Source of the DNA: Ischnura elegans
Taxonomy: Eukaryota; Arthropoda; Insecta; Odonata; Coenagrionidae
Assembly (NCBI RefSeq): GCF_921293095.1
Contig: NC_060251.1
Coordinates: 92,986,566 to 93,050,565, forward strand
DNA length: 64,000 bases
Direction: 5' to 3'
Shown here: in pieces, positions 1 to 12,100 of the stretch
Numbering within the stretch: the stretch's first letter is position 1
Layout: every line of letters starts with the position of its first letter
Notes under the pieces: generated by a model
The model's input: only the letters and a program-made list of their open reading frames with translations
Told to the model about the DNA's origin: nothing
The model's database searches: none
Translations under genes and position numbers: made by a program

Positions 1-149
1 GCTCCCTAAGGGTCACTCGCCTGTTAGTCCAGTAGCCAAAAGACTGAAAACTTTGATGCCTCGTGCCAGGACTTCTACTGGAGAAAGTTCCGGAGAACCC
101 CTACCTCAGCTGGATGCTATTTCTCCTGCTGAGACACCAGAAAGTGGTG
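1..149 (+). CDS. PHF20: PHF20-like exon: Ser/Pro-rich linker (exon start outside window)
   Basis: Frame 2 from base 2 is open and reads [15 protein letters not shown]..., ending SPAETPESG before the donor G|GTAAGT at 150. It ends in phase 1, which fits the next exon at 5788. The stretch is Ser/Pro/basic, as expected of the disordered linker before the zinc finger. Frame 1 has an immediate stop. Confidence 0.8.
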
Positions 150-3100
150 GTAAGTGTCTAAAAAGCAATTTTCAAATGTTCCCTCTTAGTTGAAATGTTG
201 TAATAGAAGCCCCTGAAAACAAGTGTGGTAGTTCTGTTGCAAGTGAATCTGTTGTCATGGCTAGTTCATGCAAAATAAAGGGCAGGAAATTTAGTCACCG
301 ATAATGAGTGCTCACCATTCTCCTACTTCTTTGACTACTAGTACCCCTTGCATTACACAACTTTTCTTAATCTACATCTCCACTGGAGATTAAAAGTCTC
401 GTAATTGAGTGTCTACAGTGGAGTTACAGGTGAAAATGGGAGTGAGGCCACTCTCAGAGACTTCAATTGTTGCCCGTGGGCAGTCATACTTCCCATCTAT
501 CGAAACAAAATCTCAAGAATGGGAAAAAATTTTATTCTTCTGAGACTTATAGGTGGCATAGTTTTCAGTTACAGTAGACTTGTTAATATGAACAACGTTA
601 TTGCGAAGTTGGTCCCGGCAAAACGACTAATCCAATCTATAGTGAAAGAAATGTAATTACAAAATTACAAACTTCAGTTCTGGATATAAAGTGGACTTGA
701 TTGCAAAGTTCCATAGATAAGCAAAGTGTTTATATGCTAACTAACTCTCTTACAAAGTTAGTTTAATTCGTACATAATATAACCTCTGGTTTTCCCACCT
801 CGTCAACTTCGTTACAGCGAGAGTTCTCTGTATTTTCCATCAGTGGTCCATTGTTGAGATAAATCCTCAAAACAGTAGTCTTGGAGACCTCTCAAAGGCT
901 GTGAAATTGGTAAATAAAAGGGAAATTTTGCCTTTTTTGCGAATTTTAAGTGAATCAGTGGAAAAATCACGTCTATCACATGAATCAAAATCTATTAAAG
1001 CCTAAGCCATCATTATTTAACACTGCTGACGTTCATTTGATCTCTCTCATTATGATTCCAAGGTCAACTGGCTTGTTTTGTCTTGCGCACATTGCATTCG
1101 CATGATATCGTGCACTGTAGTGATGTCTCCACCAGAATTTGCCATTAAATTTACCACAGCCTCTCTCTTCGATTCACATTTATCAATCCTGAAATTCTCC
1201 TAAATATCTATAAAGATGCGCTTTCTCTGCTGAAGAATTAGATGTTCTGAATCAATAAAGTGCTGAAAGAAATTTAATGTAGCCGCGAAAGAGCGGAGAT
1301 ATAAGCTCACGTGCCCAGCACGCATCAAAGTCGAGCAGTAATTCTGGTGACTCACCGCGATGCATTCGACAGCATTATTGGATAACTTGTTGCAGGAAAA
1401 CCTTAAGTGGGGGCCTAACTTAACAATTATGTTGACTTTAACATGGCCGCTTGCTGGGGACTAAAACGACTTGCCACTGTTCACTGTGTGGCAGAGCGAG
1501 TCTTCTCGTTTGAAAGCAGCCTGAATTTCACGCCATCATGCTGGGCGGCCGGCAAAAAGTCGTTTCATCTGAAAGCGACCTCAATGTACCTTGTGCCTGC
1601 ATTTCAAGCCATAGACGGCGCACTGTCAGGCCAGATTGAAATGGGTGCCTTAGTGACCACGGCGGCTGTCAAATGTGCCGAGCCATCAATGGCGCAATTC
1701 GTCTCATTTGAAGACATCCATCGAGACCTATGGTTATTTCAAAGCACAAAGCGTTGGGGGAAGTTGGGGAAGGGAAGGAAGAAACCAAAAGGATTGGAGA
1801 AGAGGGGGTTCTAATTATTAGCGGACGGATTGTCGGATATTCGGCACTCCACTGACTTTCGTTGCTAAAAAAATCATTTCGACTCACCCCCAGTTCAAGT
1901 TTCTTTGTATCCGATTGTGTTTAGTTATACGTGCTTCTTTCACTGCCCTTCTTGACCGATTGGCAACAGCTGTAATTAATACTAAGTGGTTTTGTTGAAT
2001 CTAGCGGCTACCTACCTGGGCGAGGGGTACCAAAAGGGAACCCATGACATGAAAAATTTTGGCCAAAATGTAAGTTATGCATTTCTCATGGTTATACCTA
2101 CCATAGCTACCCAGCACTCAGTTTGAAAACACTGTCATGAATGGTCGTGATTCGCGATTGGACTTTATCAGTGTTACAGCGGTAAATATCAAACGAAGGA
2201 AAGGAATTTTAAAATTCCGAAAAGCTACTGTTACCGTTCATACCAGGGCGAGTGAATACAGTTCAGAAGGATTTTATGGGAAAGACAAAGTATTACTGTG
2301 CAAATTTAGCATTAAAAGACTTGAATCTGAAAAACTTAAGGCACATCAGTTGCAATACACATAATTAAATACATATGTGAAGAAAGGCAACCCACAAAAC
2401 AACAGCTAACATTTGAACAGACAGTCACTCAGTCAAAAAAGTGAAGGAGAAGAAAGAGGAGTTTGTTGTTGCTACTACTGAAGCAATTTTAAATGCTGGA
2501 GTTAGTGTAGAGAAACTTGATAATCCCAAAATTCAGGAATGGCTCTTGAAGTACATACAGTGGAACCTCGATCTGTCGTTTTTCAGGGGGATGGATGAAA
2601 AGAACGATGAATGCGGGAAAACGATCAATGCGGGAATGGTTGTCCGGGTTGCCTATGTCCCAGGATCAGCTGGATTTTTGCGAATTATGACATTCATTAA
2701 TGGATTCAAACGAGATTTCAGCTGATTACAGGAATATTATTACACTATCGAAACACTTAGGTCATATTGTTGATTCGACTTATCTCTCTTTCTAAAATCC
2801 TAAAGGAACAAGCCGCCTTGCTAAAAAAATGTTTGCACTCCACTCGGAATTTTCACGGCTGTTATGCATTTCTGTCTGATGTAAAAATTCTTATCCATCA
2901 AATGCCATTTCAAGTACACGTATTTACTAGAGAAATGTTCGTGTTATGCCTCAAACAACTGATTTCGCCGTCGCAGTGATTGGTTATGAAATGGATCAAG
3001 AAGGCCAAGAAAAAGAATAAAACTAATAAAAATGAAACCGGACTCCATTGACCCGCGGCGCGACGCAGCGAACACCCGCTAGTTTTCCGCGTCAAGTCAA

Positions 3101-6100
3101 CCCACCCCGGAAAGTACGGAACCATCTCGTGCGAGGTGAAGTTCGGCACTAATGCTATCGCGTAGGGCGTAGGCAGAACTTACTGCAGAGGGTGAAGCAT
3201 GACCATATGACTGCGCAATGAAATTTTTTATCCTATAGAGAAGGCAACTTACCCACTCATTTCTAACAATAAGTAGCGTAGCTCTAGATGAGCAGATGAA
3301 TTCAGATTGCTGGTCGAGAGAAACAAAATATCCAGAGAAGACATCGCTTCGTTAGCAACTCAGACAAGTGAAACTTGTAGCATAACTCATAAATTGTAAC
3401 CAGACGCCCTGTTTTCGAAAAAAATCGCATCAACTGCCGTGAAGCTCTCTATCAGCTGCGAGGATATCGTTATTCGCCAGAAATCACCATCGTATTATTC
3501 CAACTCTTTCCTTGCTTAAAATGCTTAAATAACGTTAGAAATACGTCATGTTTGGTATCAATCTTTACTGAATTACGTGTACATCACTAATATCTCAATA
3601 TAATAAAAGTATAATACCAATTGCCGAAATTCATTTCTACACACCTTTTGAGCTAATCGGTGATTCATGCAGCAGTTGACCTCCAGAGGTGGGGATCTTT
3701 GTAGCGAGTCAGCTAAAAAAAAGTCAGTGGTCGAGAAAGGGGGAAGCGTGAAAAAGGTTTCTTTTGTTCTCGAGTAACTTGATATTTTCTTTCCAAGCTA
3801 AGGTCTTCGTAATACGATCCCTGCTCGAGCTGGGACCTTTTTTTTATTTCGGAGAAGAGGAAAGCTTCAGCCGGGAGAGGCGAGTGCTGAATGGAGGGGG
3901 ATACCGGATCTTGGGAAATGCGATAATGTAACTATCCCACGGCACTCAGCTTCTCCCTATGGTATTTCAATCTCCTGGGGAAGATTCAAACTTTGTGTCT
4001 GTCGTTATTAGCCGTAAACAACACGTTGTAAACACTTCGTCTCATTTTCGTCAAACGATAGATGCGGGAAAATTATACGACGGGACCGCGATCGTCAAAC
4101 GATAAATGCGGGAAAACGATACTTCGGGGAACGATAGATGCGGGAAAAAATTACATTGTCTTTATGGTACATAATTCGGGACCAGGAGCGGCGAACGATG
4201 AATGCGGGAAAACGATGAATGCGGGAACGATAAATCGGGGTTCCACTGTACATGAAGGGTAGTGAGTAGGTAGTGCCATCTGCCGATTGTATTAGCTAAT
4301 AATACATTGCGATTACATGGAAAAAGAAGCAGGAGGAGCTTAAATATTGTGTTTCTGGTCTAAATTATTATAATGAAATTGAAAACAAATTTTGGTACCA
4401 TTTGGTCAATTTTAACCTCAATCTTCCTCACAAATACAATTAATCAAGTGAAGTGTTCACAGTGCATCTTTTCTTGCAATCTATAATATTAACACTTTGC
4501 GTGCCATGGACGTAATATTACGTCCTGCTAATCCTTCTGAGGATTGCCATGGACGTAATATTACGTCTTTCCATTTAATTGGCTTTGTACGCGTGAAGCC
4601 GTAATATTTCGCCCGTGGTACTTTTCCAGTTTACTGCTTAGGGGTTCTGTTTTTTTCAAAAATCAACTGCTCGATGGAAAAAGAGTTCACTTCATGTCTT
4701 GAGGAGGAAAAGTCCACTGTAGCTACCGGCATCCTCATCTTAGGCCACTTAGTGTGAAAATTCTTTGGGCCAATGGACCATTCGTTGAGGGTGCATTGAC
4801 CCTTTTTGTCATCCAAGATTTATAATGCTTTGCTTGGAACAATGATTTTTTATGATTTCCATGCTTTAAATAGTTCAAATTGAGCGTATTAAAGAAATTA
4901 TTATGCATGTTATGGCGGTACATCATATGTTGCAACTTTTTTATTTTTAAAAAACAGTAGGTTTTCATTGTTAAATTATATATTTAAAAATTAGCAATAA
5001 ATGTTATTCAACTCATTCATAAAGAAGAGCAAAGTCCATTTTTATTGAATTGCACATCGATATAAATATATTTTTGATGCTAATGTTTTAAAAAATGTAC
5101 GAATATAGTAAAAATGGCTGGATTTTTCAGTAGGGCTTTAAATTTAGCAGCCGGCACTCAAAGTGTTAATTCTTGAACCATTGACATTGATGCTTGAACC
5201 AATATGACTTGAACCATGTCCTGCATTTGGCTTTATCAGTAATTTTGTACAATCAAAATTGCATAACATGTTATGGAAAATGCTTGAAAAAGTATAAGCA
5301 ATCCTGAAACGTGTACCATAAAATAATAAATCACCTAGAAATGTGCAAAAATTGTAAGGTTATAATAACACAACCAAGGTTTTCTATAACACCGAAATCA
5401 TATAGTTTTAAAACGAAATTCAGCAAAAAAATAAAACCACTTTCATGGACCTCTAGCTATAATTCATCTGGGCCTCTAATATTGCTATCATGTTAATTAT
5501 GCTACCTTTTTGCTTTCCCTGAACTACAAAACCTATCAGACTCACAGGCAACCTTATAGCCAATGCAGTGATCAGAGGGAGTTTATGGCTGGTACAAATT
5601 GGCTCCATGCAAATTGAGTAGAAGGCCAAATTATGAAGGATATTCAAATCATTGGTTGTAATCAGAAACTGTGTATCTATTAATTTTTTCCTCAACCTCC
5701 TCCCTCTCATTAGGATGACTTAGGTCCTTAATATCTTAATTCAATTATTAAGTATGTAATATAATTATTTTATTTTATTAATTTCAGCTTGGAAGGAGAC
5801 CAACTGCAAAATGGATAGCACGTACATATGTCCTAAAGAAGGTTGTGGGAAGAATTTCCGAAAGGAGAATTTATTGCAGGTATGTGAAGTTCTAATCTTT
5901 CGATTTAGGCAATAAAAAAATAGGAAACCACCCTATTGTATGATTGTGTGACACGCACGAGGTTCAAAAAAGAATGAGACCTAGCGCAATGCATATCTGA
6001 CAGCATTTCAGTTTTTAAGCTCTAATTTATTGACCCAAAGATTTATTGTCACAGCAAGGCTACTAATATTCAACATAGTCCAAATGGACCATTGTGGAAG

Positions 6101-9100
6101 AAACAAGCGTAGCGTGAGCGCATTCAAACAAGACGAGACGGACTGGAAACTTCAGTCAATGCAAACTGCGTATATCACATTGCTGCGCCTTTGCCCCTTC
6201 CCTTTGAAGGCTACGACGTCACATGCAAGATTGGACGTGTTCTTCCCTATCTCCTTTGCTCGTAGCCTTGTTGCTTTAAAGACGGAGGGAGTGCACTCCT
6301 TCCCCTCGACCTCTTCTTCAGCGCTCTTCACTTATAAGCATCTCTGATTTCTCTTATCCGCTATTAAGTCCAACAATGTACACACACGTTCGAAAGTAAA
6401 GTCGCTCACTGAAAGGAAAGTGTAGGTAAGACTGGGGAAGTTTTGTGTGGGAATAGTTGGAGAATTTTAGTTATGTATCCTACTAACAACCATGTCTCTT
6501 GTTTTGATGAACTTAAGATGCACATCAAGCACTATCACCCTGAGTATTGCAAGTTGGTGGGCTCTGCTCCGAATGTTGCTGACCTTGCCTCGGCTCGTAT
6601 GGATGGTGGGGAGTCACTGTTTGACTTCCGTCCAGCTCGTGTCTCGCGCACTCCCCCCGTGGAGCCAAGTCCCAGAGGGGGTCGTGGTCGGGGTCGCTGG
6701 ATGGGCTTAAAGCGTGGCGGTGGAACACCTCGCCCAGCTGAGTCCATTCCTGCTTCTCCTCCCAAGTTGAAGAGTGCAGAGACACCTGGAGTCCATGAGT
6801 CCGATGCTAAATGGGATTTGCCCACCTCAAGTCCCACAATCAAGACACTCTTGCCTGTTAGACCAGCAGAACCTCAAGGTAAATAACATGCCATGAAATA
6901 ATCGTTAATGAAGTAAAATTTTGGGAAAATTCAGCATGGCTCGTTGAAATGGACCATAATATTTCTTGTGAATTATGTTGTATGAAGGTTTTTGCTATCT
7001 AGAGACTATTCTTAATGAACAAAAAAGCTGTCTAAGAAAGTTCAAATAAAAAATTCAAACTTAACTAAGCAAATGCCTTAGTTAACAAAAATAATTACTA
7101 ATCTAACTATGGAACTTAATAGCATATCATATACAGGCATCCCCCGAGTTACGTATGTCTCGACTTACGTAAATCTGTACTTACGTAAGTGATAACAGTA
7201 TTTCAAATGATTACGTTAATTTTCGAATGCTAGCGCGAAGAAGTAGATATTCGCTCGTACAACCTATGGTAGAAAAAATATCGATTAGGTATCGAGTTTT
7301 TTACTTGCTAAAAATAACAAAGTGACCCACATTTGTCATTCCTCGAAGGAATTTTCATTAATTTCTGCAGAAAAAATCGCTTATAAATCCCAAGTCAGCA
7401 ATCAACGTGAAAATTTGCAGTTCTAGCGATGGATGTGGTTGCGCTCATTCCTGTACGATACAACTTGTTAAACAGCATGCACACCCGAACTCCGACTTTC
7501 AACTACAGTAAAACCCCTAATTTACACTTTTCTAGGGACCCAAGAAAAAAAGTGTAAATTGCGGGAAAATGCAAATCGTGGGAAATAGAGAATTTTCACT
7601 TTTATTCATATACTGGCTTTGGAAATGTTAATTTTTTAATTGTTCACTAAGCATTATTCCATAACACTGTTTCCCTCTGAAGCACAGTGTTTTTGCTGGC
7701 AGCAAAAATTAACAAATAATCCTGTTTTGTCTGCACTGAAAACATCTTTTGGGCTGTAACCTTCCAGAACTCTAATATATTCAGATTCTTTCCACTGAGT
7801 TGCTGTCTCATGTGTTAACATCTTTGCTTTCACCACTCACCATCTTATATACAAGACTGTACCTATTTTTGAATCTGTCCAACCAACCATTATAGATGCC
7901 GTGGAATCTTCGATTCCCAATCTTGTGGGGAAATACTTTTTCTCAAGGGCCTTTGGGCCTGTTTACACGATACATTAACACGTACGAGTTAATTTCTGCT
8001 TGCATGAATGATTTTTGTGGACCGGAACGGGACATGTACGAATGTAGGCAGGGTCAGATCCAGGATTTTTTTCTGGAAGGGGCACAGAGGGCCTGACAGG
8101 CAAAAGATCTTGTCTTAATTGAGATTAAAAACAAGATATAACAATGACTTTACAAAATTCTCTTTATTTTTATATCAAAGTTATTCTTATTGAATTAAAT
8201 GATTGAGCCTCCTTGAGTAATACACAAAACAAAGCGAACATAATGATGACCATCAGGGGCGGATCCAGGATTTCTTTCTGGGGGGCACAAGCAATGCCGG
8301 ATTTTGTTCTGGAGTGGGGGGGGGCACAATGATACCACGTTATACAAAACGAACGCAATGATAACCGGACCGTATCTTGCCTATTTTTAAGTGTCTGGGG
8401 GGGGCACGTGCCCCCCCCCCCCATAGATCCTCCTATGATAACCGTATTCAAATTTTGTCTCTTTTTTTAAGCATCTGGGGGGGCACGTCCCCTGCCCCTA
8501 AATCCGACTATGAATGCATGAACCAAATTTGAACAGGTTCTATTTTCTGTTCGTGCATATACGCACAACTTGGGTGAATACACGGTGCATTTTCGTGTTC
8601 ATAATTTAGACATGAACTTGTACGGGTTAATGTACTATGTAAACAGGCCTTTAGATGACACCACTTGCTGGGACATTTGATGATCTTGCACCTAAAAACT
8701 ACTCTTTTAGAATTCGTTCTATTTATTCTTACCTGGAATTCTTCACACATATTCTCTTTTTTGATAAATGTCCGCACTGGTTTGCATATTTTACAATGGC
8801 ATCGCGATTTTTCACCACGGTATTGAATGTTGAGACTGGGAATCCGAACGGATTGCCAGTCCCAACATTCGAGTCGCCAGCGTTTGAATCGATGCAAGTT
8901 CCGGTGTGGGAATCAACTATCTCTATAATTTTCATTTTCTCGTCAATTAAAAATGTCCGTTTTTAAAAATTGAGGGTAACTCGGCAACACACGAGTATCT
9001 GCAGGTCATGACCTACTCCTCGGCGATCCAGTGCGTAGTACAAACTGTCATGGGACTTCATAATTTTTGAAAGTTACAATAGTTTGCGATACACTGCTAT

Positions 9101-12100
9101 TTGAATGGGATAATTCAAGTTTAAATAAGTTTTTTTAAGTATTTAATTAACCCATAATTGCTACGCAACTGTTGAATGAAGTCAGCGCAAATGATCCCAG
9201 TTGTCGGTCAAGTATATAGTTCCGGCATTTATCACGTCTGGTTTCCTTTCAAACTCTCGTATCAAATTATCGACTACATGATTATTGTCAACATTCCTCA
9301 AGGAGTTCTTGCATTATATTTAATACATAGCTCGATTGCTCAATACACCTACTTTCATATCGTGAATCTTTTCGCCGCTGACAGAAAACGAGATGACGTA
9401 GTTCAACTTTCCGACGTTAGTGGCGTTCTGTCCCGCCACATTCAAATTCTTCCCGAAAATAGTTCTCATTACGTCTCTCTCTCTCTTAGTTTTTTAAATA
9501 AAAATGCGCGAAAGGAAGCCAAAAGACAGTTTTAAGGGCTGATATGCGCGATTAATTGTTTTACTACGCAAAAATTTTTTTTAGTCGGCACGTCGTGATG
9601 CACATGGCGGGAAAACGAAAAAAACACGGCGTAAATACAGGGTTCTATTTACATTGGAGAGATAGGAAATATGACGGGACCCAGAAAAAAACTTGCAATT
9701 TGCGGGAAAACGTAAATTCCGATAACGCAAATACGGGGTTTTACTGTATTTAAAAATTGTATTCTTTAGTTTGGACATTTCCATCTGTGGAATTAAAAGA
9801 AAATGAAGTTCAAGCAGAAATCTTTATCGCGGAAAAGAATTGTTTAGTACCCACGTAACGGCATTGAAATTTTGAGTGTTGGCAATGAACGCCGCAAAAA
9901 AGTTAAGAAAAAGTTGACACACGATATTATTTGCGTAATTGTTTACATGTTTCTGGCGGAAGATTTTATTAAGCTGCATTTTCTCGTTCTCTTATATTGT
10001 GTGCATCTGTAAATGAATACTGCATCATTGAAAGCTTATCCCCACTAACTTTGTTGCACGTTAATGACTGAGTTGGCTGAATAAAAGCTCATTTTTAATT
10101 AGCTTCGTGCTTAGGAAATACTCTTCGATATTTCCAGCGAAGTAAATATTCAAATGATGATATTTTCACATTATTTTATTGGGATATGAGAGAATGAAAG
10201 TATGTTTCCGTGCGTGAAAGATTGAGTGTATGAGTGTGTGAATGTATCTAAGAATATAGTTATTTACTGGTATTTTTTTTGTGTATTATTTGCTTGTAAT
10301 CCTAGACACTCCTCCTACATGTATTAACTTTGACAGTGAAACCACCAGATTCATCGATCAACGTTATATATAAAAGGCAGAAGATATAATGATTATAGGT
10401 AGGTAGACAATGCATTCTTTGGGCCCTTAGATCGCAGTATAACATAATGAATCAATTTAAGTATTCAGTTTAGTAATTTAGCATTGAGATACCGTACTTT
10501 CCCGAATCCACGCGATCGGTCAACTCTGGGAATAATATTACGCATTTTGATTGGCAATGCTCGAGATGCAACTCTCAGACTATATTAATGTTTATCGATT
10601 TTGTATCTAATAACGTAAGAATACGCGGTAGAGTTCATGAATATCTCAGTGAATTGAATGAAACTTTACCGAGAATTTACCGCGCATTTCTCCGCTGAGA
10701 ATTTCACCGCGCCGATCGAAATCTCTGAAGCACTAACGCAAAGGTTCGACTTACGTAAATTTCGACTTATGCGAGTCTGCCGGAACGCATCTCTTACGTA
10801 ACTCGGGGGATGCCTGTACAGTAAAACCTCTAAACATAGAATTTGTTGGGACTGGAATAACCATGACTTCACTGTAGGGGGTTTCCCTGTATGGATGAGG
10901 TATGCGGGTTGCATCTTTGCTGGCACACCCAAGTGTTCAGTGTTCTTTACGATACAAGTCGATTAAATTATAAATCTTACTTAATTCACCTTGAAAACCA
11001 TTCTTTTAGCATGATGAACAATTTTTATTACTTATGATCAAATACAACCATGATTATCACCGCATGTTTTCAATGTGCACTTTTTTAATTGAAATTATTG
11101 TCTTTCTTGTTTGATCTGCTCTATGCCTCATTGCTTACTTAAGTTATAGCCTGAAATTAAAGGATTACCTAAATTGATGCCTGTTGATCAGGTATTTTTC
11201 AACTACTCCATAATTTTCAATGTGTCTTATTGATATCATCCTTGGAGTGCAATATTTTATTCGATATTCGAGTTCGAGAAATCTGCTATTCAACCCATAT
11301 CTAGTTAAAACACATCCATATTAAGAAAAGGCCCTTTCAATACCCATATTTGAAGCTGGTATTGAAAGAGAAACAGTTTAAACCCTGGCTTCAACAAAAT
11401 TTAATTGCTTGATAGTAGGTTTAAATGCCCAAGTGCCAACTTGTAGTGGTCTGGGTATAATATTGCTTTTTGTTGGTCATCTTTCCATGTTATATTGAAG
11501 TTGATAAAAAGCTTTGTTGAATTTTATGCAAAATTGGGTAGTTAAATCAATTTTTTTGCACGAATGCCATACCTCAATGATGTAGACTCTACAATCTTTT
11601 GGTCACTACTATTTAAAGTATTTCTTATGGGCAGTGTATAAATGGAACTCAAATATTGAGGAACCAGTGGAGGGTATAAAGAAATGGTTATAAATCATTG
11701 CCATGGAACTTCCAGGATGTAGGGAAATACTTAACCTAAATGCAAATTAACCTTTTTCAACTCAAAAGTCATGGAACTTAGAAACCAGTGGGAAAAGCTT
11801 GAACCTTTTAATATGTCAGCCATTTCCAAAATATTCATTTATTCTAGTTAGGTCGTAGTTTATTTCCTTGTCTGCAGACATTTCAAAGTTATTGTGCTAG
11901 ACACAAGACAGTATGTAAATGTACTTTGTCTTTGAACTATTTCCTCGAGTATTAATGCAGTTGCAATTGTATTCAAGATGAAGGGAGTACTGTGGATGCT
12001 CCTCCACCTACCGAGATTGAATCTGTGATGGAGGATGGAGTTCAACTTATGCAAGAGGTTATATCTGAGACGCCAATCATCTCGTCACCCCTCTCCCGTA

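Larger units (their letters stand above)
7506..9746 (-). mobile_element. Inner Tigger-like element with decayed transposase
   Basis: Left end CAGTAAAACCCCTAATTTAC and inverted right end CAGTAAAACCCCGTATTTGC, TA on both sides. The minus strand encodes a broken CENPB/Tigger transposase: an HTH piece [14 protein letters not shown] (about 8780-8870) and the DDE segment [16 protein letters not shown] (about 7700-7760, where intact copies read NADETGLF). The Asp-Glu pair reads D-K, so the catalytic Glu position is changed. The coding region is also split by the insertion at 7955-8649. Confidence 0.8.
7134..10816. mobile_element. Outer pogo-like element (TIR CAGGCATCCCCCGAGTTACG)
   Basis: Left end CAGGCATCCCCCGAGTTACG at 7134 and right end TTACGTAACTCGGGGGATGC ...CTG ending 10816, with TA on both sides (7132-7133, 10817-10818). 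TTACGTAA-type words recur just inside both ends. It hosts a second, complete pogo/Tigger element at 7506-9746. Another pogo-type terminus (CAGTAAAACCTC) begins immediately after the right TA at 10819. Confidence 0.75.

Noticed and set aside
1443-1814. Plus-strand frame of 123 codons in the first intron
   Set aside because: No family; it overlaps a repeat related to 38800-38970 and has no splice or promoter support.
4050-4232. CRISPR-like array of short repeats
   Set aside because: The repeats lack regular spacers and lie within pogo-like subterminal DNA of a eukaryotic genome.
6525-6843. Two minus-strand frames opposite the zinc-finger exon
   Set aside because: Antisense shadows of the GC-rich PHF20-like exon at 6518-6878.
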